This document shows, piece after piece, positions 1 to 10,776 of a DNA stretch of 64,000 nucleotides (position 1 is its first letter; each line of letters begins with the position of its first letter). Source of the DNA: Arthrobotrys musiformis. Taxonomy: Eukaryota; Ascomycota; Orbiliomycetes; Orbiliales; Orbiliaceae. The stretch covers positions 744,001 to 808,000 of the forward strand of contig JAVHJL010000001.1 of NCBI GenBank assembly GCA_036971715.1, written 5' to 3'. A program made the position numbers and the translations under genes. The notes beneath the pieces are model-generated. The model searched no databases. It was given only the letters and a program-made list of their open reading frames with translations, and had not been told where the DNA came from.

Positions 1-695
1 GTGAGGCTGAAGGATCAGGGACAGGATGTCGTCGACTTTGGGGAAAAAAGAGTCCTTCACGATTCGAAGGAAAATTTAATTTTTTGCTTGGGGATTCATT
101 ATGACGATTTCCAAGCAGCCAAGACCTCGACTGACTAACAGTTCTCCGTCCCCACACTCGCTCGGGGACAACCACCAATCACCACTCTTCTTTGGCCTGG
201 ATGGCGCTCGAAGAGGAAGCTGCTAAGCTTTTCGTTGATTGCTTAGCAGTCCCGCTGGACGGGCAGCACATGGGGATCGTATCGATACACGCGGCGGAGT
301 AGCCCGGGCCCTTCGAGACTAACGTATTGTAGAGTCGTAATGAATCATTCAGATGCAAGAAGCTGTCGAAACTGCAGGGGAAGAACGATCCGAACTAGTC
401 ATCTATTCGGGATCAGAAACGTTATGCAATTCGGAAACCCGGCCAGGCTGCGGAGTGCCCGTCGTATTCTGCAGAAACCTTTTTTTTTTCTCCCGTCAGA
501 GACTACGCGGACTACGATTGGAAGGCCGGTGTGAATAACGTTGACGCTATAACTTCCAAGATATAAAGTGGCAAAGGTACGGTGTTTCTAATCTGCACTT
601 ATCGACTCTTGGTATTCATATCTCTGACTACGATATTAGACATTCTGTCATAATATATATCACTATTGTTATTTTTCGCGATTTTATATCCTATT
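1..695. other. Upstream intergenic region
   Basis: No gene is supported here. The only open frames are short, overlapping and without domain signal. A T-run near 479-490 and AT-rich sequence just before 696 are compatible with the promoter and 5' leader of the downstream ankyrin gene. Confidence 0.6.
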
Positions 696-2402
696 ATGGA
701 CGCTTCATCGGCCACCGGATCTAACGGAGGTCCCCCAAATGGACTTTTCGATTATCCATTATCAAGGATTGAGACCCTTCCGCCAACATATGATGAAACA
801 TCGTCACAGGGCCGATCTAGCAGTGAAAGATTCGGCCGTGGCGCCCCTCCATCTTTCGACGAAGTTGCATCTCTCAGCTCCCTTCCACTCCCCATTGGAG
901 CGGAAGACCGTTTTTGGCTCTCCAAGTTCGGATTATCACTCACAAGTACCGACCCACCGGTCCTGGAGATCATACGCAGTAAAGAGCGACCTAGTTCCGG
1001 GAGCTTCGATCTCGGACCTATCCACGAAGCCGCACTTCGGAATGACTACACACTCATAAAACCCCTCGAGTTAATCGGGGCCTGGACGCATATAGACGAA
1101 CGCAGCGCGTCTAGGAAAAAAACCGCCCTCCACTGCGCTTGTCAAAATGGATGTCTGGAGTTCGCGAAGGAACTCGTAGCCGCCGGTGCAGATATTCAAA
1201 CACAGACGCTTCTCCGCGATACACCGCTCAGCCTCGCCGCTGGTTCCGGGAATATCGAATTAGTTCAATATCTCCTCACCAACGGCTGCGAGTTGAAGAA
1301 GTTTGAAAATGGTTCCGTTAGTCCGTTATGCGCTGCTTTGGCCTCAAAACGCCAGGATATGGCGCTGTATCTTCTCAACAACGGCGCTGGTGTCTACGGT
1401 TGGTCGATGGGCTCGAATACAGTTCTTCATCACGCTCTCAGGAATGGTATGGTGGATATGGCAAATATCCTCCTCGACAAGGGCGCGCACCCGGGGATGC
1501 CGAATGAGAAACATATTCGACCGATACATATCGCAGCGGCAAAAGGATATTCAGGCATCCTACGGCGGTTGATAGTGCTCGGTGCTGATGTGTACCCTCC
1601 AAACCAGGGCGCCGAGTGGTTTCAAGCAATACACTTCGCAGCGGACGCAGGACATCGCGATGCCGTTTCAATTTTGTTAGAGGCAAAGGCGGATGTTAAT
1701 GCCAAGACCGCGTGGAAAAGCTTTGGATACTCCCATCCGAAATGCGAGGGGGAGAGGTGGGGTAGTACCCCGCTTCACTTGGCGGTGATGAGGGGGTATG
1801 TAGATGTCGTTTGGCTTTTGCTCAAGAATGGAGCAGAGGTCAACGAAAGGAGGTGGGATATGAGAACGCCGTTGGTTGTGGCTGTTCAATGTGGGTACAA
1901 AGATATCGCAAAGTTCTTGTTGGAGAACAAGGCAAAGACAGACATCGTAGGAATGGAAAGAAGGGCGGCAGTGCATGTGGCGGTGGAGAGAGGTGATGCT
2001 GAGATGTTGGAGTTGCTGTTGGATTTCAAGGCGGATGTTAACGCGAAGATGTGGAGGTCATGGACACCGTTGCATGTAGCAGCCGAACGGGGACAGTTGG
2101 AGTGCGCGAAACTGTTAGTAAGTCGGGGCGCCAAAATCAATGCGACAGGGGAAGACGGAGAAACAGCTGTAGACATCGCAGAAGGAGAAGGCTTCGGGGA
2201 GCTGGCAGAATTCTTGGTAAAAAAAGGTGGGAAAGGCGGAAAGGCATACAAAAGCTTCAAGGTAAGACCATCTAAAAATAAAATATGAGATCTTGGAAAC
2301 GAATATTCAGAATTGACTAACATTTTTTCGCTGTAGTTATCTGTTCATTACGGCTGGAAGTCACCGGAGTGGTCAAAGTACTCGCACGTCAAGAAATCGT
2401 GA
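696..2402 (+). CDS. Ankyrin-repeat protein
   Basis: Two-exon model, 696-2261 and 2337-2402, 543 aa. After a disordered N-terminus of about 100 residues rich in Ser, Gly and Pro, the protein carries roughly ten ankyrin repeats. They show the usual signatures TALHCACQNG, TPLSLAAGSG, TPLHLAVMRG and TPLHVAAERG, running to about residue 510. Ankyrin stacks bind proteins; no catalytic domain is visible, so the partner is unknown. The start is the ATG at 696, since the same frame upstream opens only on a TTG. A GTAAGA donor at 2262 and a TGTAG acceptor at 2336 replace an immediate stop with 22 further codons ending in a basic tail; this last exon is inferred. No signal peptide or membrane segment is seen. 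The next gene lies about 470 bp downstream on the same strand. Confidence 0.88.
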
Positions 2403-2871
2403 TATCCATGATATCATGATGCGCGCGCCAAAGTACTCGATTCGTCCCATTGCATTTTGCAGCGTTATACCCCCTTTACCGTTCTCAAATGTAAATATTT
2501 ATTGTATATGGATATATTAGCAAAGAGCATTGAATTCACGAACGTTATCGTCTCTCACAACCTTCCACTTTGATTTTATATTTGCTGAAGCCGTCGGCTG
2601 TGTGTTGAATGTAGTCGAGAAAGGTACTATGGTATGCATCCGACTATGCTTGGCATGCGTCATGCAGAATTCTGACTGGGAGCAAATAGTGAGCGTAGAC
2701 GTGTATAAATCGTGCTTGAAAGAGGGGCAATCACCTTACAATTGGCGTCTCCTTCTGCACAAGATTTTCGGTAGATTTTTCTCCCCTCCTTGCAATCAAT
2801 TGTCCAGGTTGCGACTTTTTTTCCAAAGAAAATCTTGAGGTTTTTCTTTGCGGTTACACAATTATATCAAG
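2403..2871. other. Intergenic region between ankyrin gene and amylase
   Basis: No supported gene. It should contain the 3' end of the ankyrin gene and the promoter of the amylase. A near-palindromic gatatc/catgatatcatg stretch sits at about 2401-2420. Confidence 0.55.
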
Positions 2872-4831
2872 ATGGCGACGGATACGAAAAACGACGATCG
2901 CGAGGGTTTACCACCAACTCCGGTTAATGCTTGCATGTTACAGGCGTTTGAATGGTAAATTATAGATATACCCCGTGCGCGTTTTTTCCTAGGGCAAATT
3001 GGTCCTACCAGCTGTGCGCTATCAATTTTATACTTTCGTATCTTGAATTCGAATGGCCATAGATAACTAATATACATGTTTTATGCTCCAGGTATGTCCC
3101 AGCCGACCAAAAACACTGGAAACGTCTCGCAAAAGCCATCCCAGGCCTCAGCTCAATCGGCGTCTCGAACATCTGGATACCTCCAGCCTGTAAAGCCGCT
3201 TCTCCAAAAGGAAACGGCTACGATATCGTACGTACTCCAAACCCCTCTGTTAGTTCAATATATCAGCGTAACTAATTTTTAAAATTATATATAGTACGAC
3301 ATCTACGACCTCGGCGAGTTCGATCAAAAGGGTACGGTAGCGACAAAATGGGGGTCGAAAAGCGATTTGATCGCTCTGAGGGATATTGCGAACGAACACT
3401 CCGTTGGGATATACTTCGATGTGGTCCTGAACCACAAGGCTGGCGCAGACCATACGGAACGCTGCAGGGTCGTCGAAGTTGATCCGAATGATCGGACGAG
3501 ACCTGTTAGCGACCCGTATGATATCGATGGTTGGTTTGGGTTTGAGTTTGAAGGGAGAGGGGGGCAGTATAGTGAGATGAAGTATCATTGGGAGCATTTC
3601 AGCGGGACGGATTAGTACGTATACGACCTCACCTGCGCCTTACTGAAGCCGCCAAATGCTAATATTCTGGAAATCGATATCTAGTAATAACGAAAACGGT
3701 AAGAAAGCAATCTACGCCGTCGACGGAAAGAAATGGTCCTCCGCAGTCGACACCAGCGAGAAAGGTAACTTCGACTACCTAATGTTCGCCGACGTCGACT
3801 TCTCACACCCTCAAGTCCAAGAGGACGTCAAAAACTGGGGGGTCTGGGTATCCAAAGAGCTAAACCTCACCGGCATGCGTTTCGACGCCGCCCGCCATTT
3901 TTCCGAACAATTCCTCAAAGACTTCATCCGCCATCTCGACGAAAACGTGCCTCAGAACTGGTTTTTCGTCGGAGAGTGGTGGCAGGATTCGGCTGAGAAT
4001 ATGCACAAGTATCTCGACGCGATGGAGCGTAAGTTCTCGCTGTTTGATACGCCGCTGTTCTATAACTTTGCCGAGATCAGTACCAGCGAGCGTGCGGATT
4101 TGAGAAAAATGTTCGATGGGGCGCTGGTGCAGAGCGCGCCGATTAATGCTGTAACTGTAGTCGGAAACCACGACACACAGATTGGGCAGGCGGCTTATGT
4201 TAAAATCGAAGGGTGGATGAAGGCTCTGGCATATGCTGTTATACTTTTGAGGATCGAAGGGTACCCTTGCGTTTTCTATGGAGTAGGTGCTTCCCTCGAA
4301 CCTGAGCATTTCAATTCTTCATTGCGAGTTTGAGGGTAACAGCTGACGGTTGTAGGACATATTTGGCATCAAGAACCCCGATAACGAGGAAGCACCGGCA
4401 TCGGATGGGAAGATCCCAGCCATGATGGCGGCAAGAAAGCTCTACTCATATGGAACACAGGATGACTACTGGGACGAGCCCAATTGTGTCGGATGGGTCA
4501 GGAAGGGAACTCATGACAAGTCGTACGGGCTTGCTGTTGTGCTTTCCAACGCTGAGCCTGGAACGAAGCGAATGAATGTTGGGCCTGAACACAAAGGAGA
4601 GATCTGGACAGATGTCTTGGGATGGGAGCAGAGCGAAGTTGTGATTGATGATGAAGGATGGGGGTCGTTTACCTGCCCTGGAACCAGCTGTGCTATCTGG
4701 GTGAATAAGGATGCGCCTGGCAGAGACGAGATTCACACTTTGTAAGTCGTTTCCTTCGTGCTACCATGGTTCGTGCGCATTCTGGGGTTACACTAACACT
4801 TCATAGTGACGCAAACATCTACGCTGAGTGA
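2872..4831 (+). CDS. Intracellular alpha-amylase, GH13 family
   Basis: Six-exon model: 2872-2954, 3092-3227, 3295-3614, 3685-4282, 4356-4741 and 4807-4831, 515 aa. The protein opens with a beta-strand motif typical of cytosolic GH13_5 alpha-amylases (MLQAFEWY) and has no signal peptide. The GH13 catalytic set is present: nucleophile Asp in GMRFDAARH (about residue 245), acid/base Glu in FVGEWW (about 276), and the transition-state Asp in VVGNHDTQ (about 341). The length matches this subfamily. It should hydrolyse or transglycosylate alpha-1,4-glucans inside the cell. Related cytosolic amylases in other ascomycetes have been linked to cell-wall alpha-1,3-glucan synthesis, but no glucan synthase gene is nearby, so that role here is inference. 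The last exon is only 25 nt and completes a C-terminus ending NIYAE. Confidence 0.93.
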
Positions 4832-5116
4832 GCTACATATGGTTCATCGGAGAAGGTGGTATTTCCATCGGCAACACGATATGATATATTGATAGGGTTA
4901 CATAGGCATTATTTACATGCATGTGTATGGTGGGCTGCAGGGTCATGTATTCAGAGTGCCCACTAGTTAGATGGTTATCGTTGGGAGTTTTCTTTGTCCG
5001 ACCTTAAAATCCAAACCTTTAGAGTAAAGCTGTCCGAGAGCTCCATCTTCATTCAAAGACCAAAGTATTATCTTCCTAAGAAAGATGATATCCCATCAGT
5101 CATAAGACGGTGAGCT

Positions 5117-5962
5117 TCAGCAAGTAGGGGAACTTACCCTCCTATGCTTCCAAAAGGGGACATGCGCTTCATCCCGACTCCACCTTCTAACCGGGGAGCT
5201 TCCACCGGAATCACTCTCTCCATTGACGCCTCTCCCAGGGATCTTCCTCCCTCTCTTCTTCCTGGCGGCTACCATAACCGCCTCCCCTCCGCCCCACCAG
5301 TACTTCTTCTGCCAGACCGTAGCACCCGTGACGAGAACAGCGTAGGTCAAAAAGATGAAAGTAACAACCAAGCTCCAAAGCGCAGGTCCAAGCCACGGTC
5401 GACTGCCCCCTCCGATCTCCTTTGAAGAAATATGTTCATGCATAATGATGAAGACATATAATTCAATACCCATCGCAACCGTGGTCATAACCCATACGAC
5501 CAAAGTCAGAACCATAGACCAGATACTCCTGAGATATCCAGACCTAGCCCCGAACAGACAAGCGATGAATGCCAGAACGCATCCGATCGGGTGTAAGATC
5601 ATAACCTTGGTTAAAGAATCTAAGCCCTTGTTATTTTCAAAGAACTTTGTACCATCGATTGAGGTCTGGATCTCGGTGATTGCGTAGCCGACGGTTGGAT
5701 CTGAGCAGGATTGTTTTTGGTAGCCTTGGCCTAGATCGATGTTTTGGATGCAGTACCCGAAGGTACCGTAGGTGACGTAGGAGTCGCGATCACGGGAGAA
5801 AGGGATGACTTCGAAGGCTGAACCGTTTTTGAGGACGACGGTCATCAGGGAGTAGTCGCGCCATATCTGACCGGATAGAGTGATGATGAGGAGGAGAATG
5901 GAGGAGATTATAAGAGAAATTGTCGCGGTGAAGTGGAGGATTGTGAATGTGCGTTTCGCCAT
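5117..5962 (-). CDS. SUR7/PalI-like four-span membrane protein
   Basis: Single exon, 281 aa. Four hydrophobic segments are visible, at about residues 8-30, 120-140, 148-172 and 195-215. A long first extracellular loop contains the GTFGYC motif followed by a second cysteine (QSC), which is the claudin-like arrangement of the fungal SUR7/PalI family. The C-terminus is a cytosolic tail rich in Arg, Lys, Gly and Ser. Members sit in the plasma membrane, in eisosome-associated patches (SUR7) or in ambient-pH sensing (PalI). The sequence does not let me choose between these roles. The start ATG at 5962 directly precedes the first membrane segment. It is convergent with the amylase, with about 285 bp between them. 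Confidence 0.8.
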   Translation of the reverse strand: MAKRTFTILHFTATISLIISSILLLIITLSGQIWRDYSLMTVVLKNGSAFEVIPFSRDRDSYVTYGTFGYCIQNIDLGQGYQKQSCSDPTVGYAITEIQTSIDGTKFFENNKGLDSLTKVMILHPIGCVLAFIACLFGARSGYLRSIWSMVLTLVVWVMTTVAMGIELYVFIIMHEHISSKEIGGGSRPWLGPALWSLVVTFIFLTYAVLVTGATVWQKKYWWGGGEAVMVAARKKRGRKIPGRGVNGESDSGGSSPVRRWSRDEAHVPFWKHRRVSSPTC

Positions 5963-6560
5963 TTTGAACGTGGGGGTGGAGGTGGATTTCTCGATCTCGG
6001 ACTGTGGGTTAGAGAGATTAATTCATAACGAGGAACGGATTTATGAAGTAGACCATGCTTTGATTCGCGATTAGCGGTCGAAGGATGGGGTAAATGCGTG
6101 TTGATAGAGTTCTCATGGGGTTGGTGTAGAGATGACATGGTTCGTGCGACCATGAGGTTCTTTGGGGCCATTTGAGCGGGTTGTCAACAGCACCGCCCTA
6201 CCAGCCCTGTCGAAGACGTGCAGCTATTCTTATAGTTTAATGGCCTTACCATGCCCTCTGAGACGTATCAATTAATTAACCTAATAACAAACTGAATGTT
6301 TTCGAGTCTCAAGCTGGGCTGTGCGGGGAGGAAAACTGCTCAATATAGTGCATGTTGTAGTGCAGCACAGCTACAAGAACCACCACCTAGGGTGACATGA
6401 TTATCTGGACGGTCACAGGTCGCGAGTGGGTTCATTCGCCGTCTGGAACTCAAGCTTGAAAAAAAGAGTATACAGTAAATTATGAACTCATAGAGATAGG
6501 TAGTGGTAATAATACAAAATCGAATTCAAAGCCAAGTCGGGGATATATCAAGATACAGGG
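5963..6560. other. Intergenic region
   Basis: Lies upstream of the SUR7-like gene and downstream of the next minus-strand gene. Short open frames at both ends lack coding character. No RNA gene or repeat was seen. Confidence 0.5.
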
Positions 6561-7154
6561 CTATGCGTCCCGTCGGTTCCCGATGACCCGTCTCCCGGCC
6601 CATAAAACACTAGCCACGAGGCATATCCATGCCGCCGGTGCCTTTAGAGCATCGTCTGCTAGTCCAGTCTGGTTCAGGAAGGGTAAAACAAATGCCCGGG
6701 CCAACCACCCCAGCGGACTATAGTACCATGATATCCACGTTCCTGTCAAAACGATGTGTTAAGTCATCAGCGAGAATCCGCGTTGACCTGTTGTAATTCC
6801 CAAACTGTCCAAAACCGGGTTTGGGACCGAAGCAAACTTACCGAAAAGGGAGCCCAACGCGCCGAAACCGATGCAGGTGAGAAGGTAGTTGACGAGTGGG
6901 CCCAGATAGTACGAGTAGAAGATTTGGACGGCGAACCAGAGGGCCAGGTATTGGGCGTTAGTTGCATCGACCGCGTCAGCAATTGCATTAGTGGGGTCTG
7001 CGGCGACATTTAAAATATTTGCAGCCTGGCAGACGGTGGTGTGGTTTTCCGGGTTGATAGCATCCATTGCGGCGGGTGGGATTTCTCGGAGAATTTCGCA
7101 GACTTTGGCGTGCAGCTGCGGTGGTGGTGTGAACATGGGGATATTCGAGCCCAT
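6561..7154 (-). CDS. Small membrane protein of unknown function
   Basis: Two exons on the minus strand, 6842-7154 then 6561-6742, joined by a 99-nt intron with GTAAGT donor; 164 aa. I do not recognise the family. The N-terminal third is soluble and contains a Cys at about residue 19 and another at about 44. It is followed by two or three hydrophobic stretches: LALWFAVQIFYSYYLGPLV, YLLTCIGFGALGSLF, and a final segment AAWICLVASVLWAG. It ends in a short basic tail (RRVIGNRRDA). The exon junction falls within a glycine codon and restores a continuous reading frame. A role in an endomembrane is possible, but the sequence does not show it. Confidence 0.72.
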
Positions 7155-7279
7155 TGCATCCTAGCTATCGGCAGTTCGAACTCTAGATCTATGGAAGTAT
7201 GGAAGCACAGATAGTAGAATTTTCACCATTGAAGAGATTTAAAATCTTTTGACAAGGAGATAATGGCGACTCGGAACAT

Positions 7280-7573
7280 TCAGGCCGCAGCCGCATGCAA
7301 AACGAAATCTTTTCGCCCAGTTGCAGGTGCAGGTGCAGTTTGAGGTAGCGAGACCTTTGCGAGACCTTTTTGCAAGCCCACCTTCCCTTCCGGCGCTCGA
7401 CCCTGCTTAGGCGAGCCCGACGTCATAGATGCCTGAAGCTGCCTGGGGCCCATGTTGGAACGAGTCCAGTAGTGTTCTTCCTCGACTTTCCGGCGGAAGT
7501 TCCGAATCAAATGGACGTCAGATCTAGACAGAGACGAGAAGAGCCATTGGAATCCAGGGTCTCGATATGGCAT
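7280..7573 (-). CDS. Possible small protein, uncertain
   Basis: An open frame of 97 codons starting at the ATG at 7573. The frame continues upstream without stop to about 7615, where the sequence TTCGTAG could be a splice acceptor, so an upstream exon may be missing. The N-terminal half (FQWLFSSLSRSDVHLIRNF, then RRKVEEEHYWTRSN) is rich in aromatic and charged residues and looks like protein. The C-terminal half is low-complexity Lys/Pro/Ala. I do not recognise it. It lies 125 bp upstream of the preceding small membrane protein on the same strand and could be an independent gene, or chance. Confidence 0.35.
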   Translation of the reverse strand: MPYRDPGFQWLFSSLSRSDVHLIRNFRRKVEEEHYWTRSNMGPRQLQASMTSGSPKQGRAPEGKVGLQKGLAKVSLPQTAPAPATGRKDFVLHAAAA

Positions 7574-8291
7574 GTATCTAGCAATATAAGTACCTACGAA
7601 GGAGGCAAGTACCACATATTCAATTTAATATTTTAATTGCCTGCCCAGTGCAGCCCAGGTTTACATACTATACTACACTATATTATCTATGATCGATGAT
7701 GGTACGGACGTTCACGAATTAATGGTCGAGCCACTGGAACTGGAACTGGAACTAACTGGAACATCAACATAAAACATACCGGGTGCGCACTTATACTTGC
7801 TTGCCTGCGTGTACGGCTTTTGAGTTCAGCGTCGATATTAATATTGACTTCAACAGAATCGAATCCGGCCGGATCCCAGAACGAACAAAAAAGCCGTCCA
7901 AGGTCTTCCCGGACAAAACAACAATACCAATATTAATTGATCTGGTCTGGCAGCTGGAGAGAACTCATCGTCCGTCCGCCTCGAAGTCGTGTGCGGTTGA
8001 GCGTCTGCCCCGTTACAGAGTCCTTGGTCGGGAACCTGCCATTTTGTTGGCTCTCAACTTTTGCGTGTTCGTTCGCCGCCGTCGTTTTGATTCAGCCCAA
8101 CTATACTCTGCACTAGCCTCGAATCCCCAACCAGCAGCGCTAACCACTTGGGCACTTAAAACGGCTTCTCCCCGTCGTGGACTTTTATCACCAAGCCGGT
8201 TTTCTTCTACAATTCATTTACATTAAATCACATAGGTGGCTGTTACCAAGCTGGGCTTTGGCTTGTAATAATATTGGTATATTCATCGATC
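7574..8291. other. Intergenic region and leader of the next gene
   Basis: No gene is supported. A short tandem tract of a six-base unit (tggaac) lies at about 7734-7763. A long open frame on the plus strand from 7783 to 8226 has no domain signal and its predicted protein looks compositionally random, so it is treated as untranslated leader or promoter. Confidence 0.5.
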
Positions 8292-10357
8292 ATGACGTTC
8301 AGGGAAAAAATCAAGTCCTTTCTGCATCATTCCAGCAGCCACAAGAAGAGCGTGTCCAATGCCACCGCGCGGTCCACTTCCTCGCCTACTTCTACCGCTG
8401 CACCGACGGCACCCAAACCCGACCCAAACAAACCGCCAAATGCTCGGGACCCCGGCTTTCGCAAATCCTTCAATCTCGGAGAACCTCCAACAGCCAACGG
8501 TTCTGCTAAAACGGGACCGCGGGATATAAGTTCTCTTAATTCTCAAAATGTCGCCGTAAACGGTCATAGTATGGCGCATATGTATACCCTGGACAAATAT
8601 GGCGACGATTACTTGGCTGTTAGTCCCAGAACGAATGTTACCGTGCCGGAAGGTATCGCGGCCAATAGAGGATTGGCAAATTGTTCACCGTTGGATGCAC
8701 AAGGTGCAAAAGAGAGTCTGGGAACAATTCAGGAACGGAAACCTAAGGACCCAATAGTTGCTGCCGCCAAAGCCCTAGACGGGTTGACGGGCCCACAACA
8801 AACCCCAGATTTTGGCAGAGAACAGTTTGTAAATGGGGACAGAAAAGGTCAGATTGCCGTACTCATGCATTCTTGAAGACATTTTTTACCATTTTAAAAT
8901 GCCATTTCCCCTAGATTTCGAGGAGCTAACTGCAGCATACCAGATTAGCAGACAGCGGATTCGTTGAGCCGGTTCCTACTAGAGATACAACAGTTTCTCC
9001 AAACTCGAAACCGGAGTATCCTATTTCTCTTGATCTTGAAGCTAGCCCCCCTGCATCTATCGCTCCTGAATCCCAGAAGGCCGAGGCGGCAAACCATATT
9101 CCTTCGATATCGAATCATGTTGGCTCTATCGCTGGGTCACCAGAAACGAAATACACTAATCTATTAGTCCCACCCCACGCAGTTGAGGATGGAACCTCGA
9201 GCGTATACAGCGACGATTCTACCAGGCCAACGTTACAACAAATAGCTAGCAGTGATTACGGCCCATTGGTCGAATCACCAGATTTGAAATCAACCTCCCC
9301 GGCACCTCCAACTACAACGGCAGCGGAGCATCAGAGGCGGTATAGTTTACTCGTTTCCGAAGAGCTACCGATCGTGGAGGAAGCGGCACCTCGGCAAAAT
9401 GGTGTAACGGTGGAAGAAAATGAGCCATTACCAATAATTGACGAGAAGGCCGACCTACTAACGGTCGTCAGACGCAGTTTTGGTGAATCCTCAGCGGCCG
9501 GAGAAATTTCTCCTTCCATTTTATCAGTTGATGAAGCGAATACTTGGTCTCAAGATCTCATTGCGAATATCGATAAGATCCAGAGTGCCAAGGAACGCAG
9601 AGACGAACTAAAAACGGCTACCAATGGTTTAAATCATGATGTAATTCCCGACACCTCAAACACGGGGAACTCAAAGGCATCGATCGATCTCCAAGCCGCC
9701 GCATTTGCCGATATAATTACGGCTCAGGTACAATCCCTACAACCAATGGAGGAAGAACCAACATCGCCCGCTTCAAAAATCCAACAAGCGGCTGCATCCG
9801 CCGATATCGCAACTGAGCATATCGGCTCGATGGCTTCCAAGGACGAGGAATCCGGAAACAAGAATACCTACTCCCTTCCACCTGTTCTCCCGCCAAATGA
9901 AAAACCCATCGTGACAACCACAAACACGGTTCCTCATGCGGACGCATTTCATATGGGAGATGATATTCCAGATGTTCCGGTTATCGAGGGTAAATGGCCG
10001 GCTGTGCACCCACTTCCAACTCTCCTACCGCCGAGCCAAAAGCCTATCGTAACAACCACAAATACGGTCCCCCATGCAGACGCATTCCATATGGGGGATA
10101 AAACTCCTAGCGTTCCGGTGATTGAAGGCAGACCACCGATCATGACAACAACTAATACGGTCCCTCATGCGAAGGTTATGCCGACAGGAGACAACAGCGA
10201 GAGTGATGACCTCCCCAAACTGTCGTTCAACGAGTCGATATATGCGAATCGTGATAAAGTCCAGTATGATAGTGCGTTGTTGGGAATTAAGGATAGAGCA
10301 TTAGCGGATGAAGACAGTGTTTATGCGGTTACAAAAGATATTCCGGGGGCATTTTAA
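8292..10357 (+). CDS. Disordered protein with internal tandem repeats
   Basis: Two exons, 8292-8847 and 8949-10357, 654 aa. I do not recognise the family. The N-terminus MTFREKIKSFLHHSSSHKK is basic and could be an amphipathic membrane-binding helix. The rest is Ser, Pro, Thr, Ala and Glu rich and appears disordered, with no enzymatic motif. Near the C-terminus a unit containing TTTNTVPHADAFHMGD followed by VPVIEG occurs twice almost exactly, and a third, shorter copy (TTTNTVPHAKVMPTGDN) follows. The DNA of these copies spans about 9898-10190. The junction splits a codon after an AAAG donor context and gives an uninterrupted frame. No signal peptide or membrane span is seen, so a scaffold or adaptor is possible. 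Confidence 0.75.
9898..10190 (+). repeat. Coding tandem repeat, about 2.5 units of roughly 120 bp
   Basis: Within the disordered protein, two near-identical coding units start at about 9901 and 10033, and a partial third starts at about 10138. Each encodes TTTNTVPHA and the first two also AFHMGD and VPVIEG. The third-position differences between copies suggest selection on the protein rather than a very recent duplication. Confidence 0.8.
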
Positions 10358-10776
10358 GGTATTAGAACTATAGAAAGGGGATTTGAAAGGTTACGTGGAA
10401 GGTCTACGTGCACAGCGTTTGCGATTATCATGGATTACCAATGGCGAAGGCGGGGGGGCGCCGGAATTCGTTTTTTCTTTACCTTGTTCGCATTGTTTTT
10501 TTGGCCTATACTTTTACGAAACTTTTTCTAGCGAGGAAATTGGTTTTTTCTTTGTAGTGCGATTCAACTTCAACGGCGATGTTCTAGGCAAGAGCGATGG
10601 CCTTCTTTCTCTTTCAAGGGGTCAAGCAGGATAAGATACACAAATTAACAAGTTCAAACCAGCAAGCTTGTAAAATCCTAGACATATTTTATTAAATCTT
10701 TTCTAACAATAAGATACCTTTTTCGGCATATATGTATATTTATATAAACAAAAAGAGCGCTCGCAATTAAACCAAG
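10358..10776. other. Convergent intergenic region
   Basis: Lies between the 3' ends of the disordered-protein gene and the rhodopsin-like gene. It is T-rich and AT-rich (tatatgtatatttatata near 10728), as expected for 3' untranslated sequence. An open frame at 10383-10634 is not convincing. Confidence 0.5.

Noticed and set aside
340..538. Two short overlapping open frames
   Set aside because: Different frames of the same stretch, no domain, Arg-rich random look, before the ankyrin start.
1677..2323. Antisense open frames within the ankyrin gene
   Set aside because: Shadows of a well-supported coding strand; no domains.
7783..8226. 147-codon plus-strand frame before the disordered protein
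   Set aside because: No domain, no clear ATG context, and no acceptor links it to the next gene; likely leader sequence.
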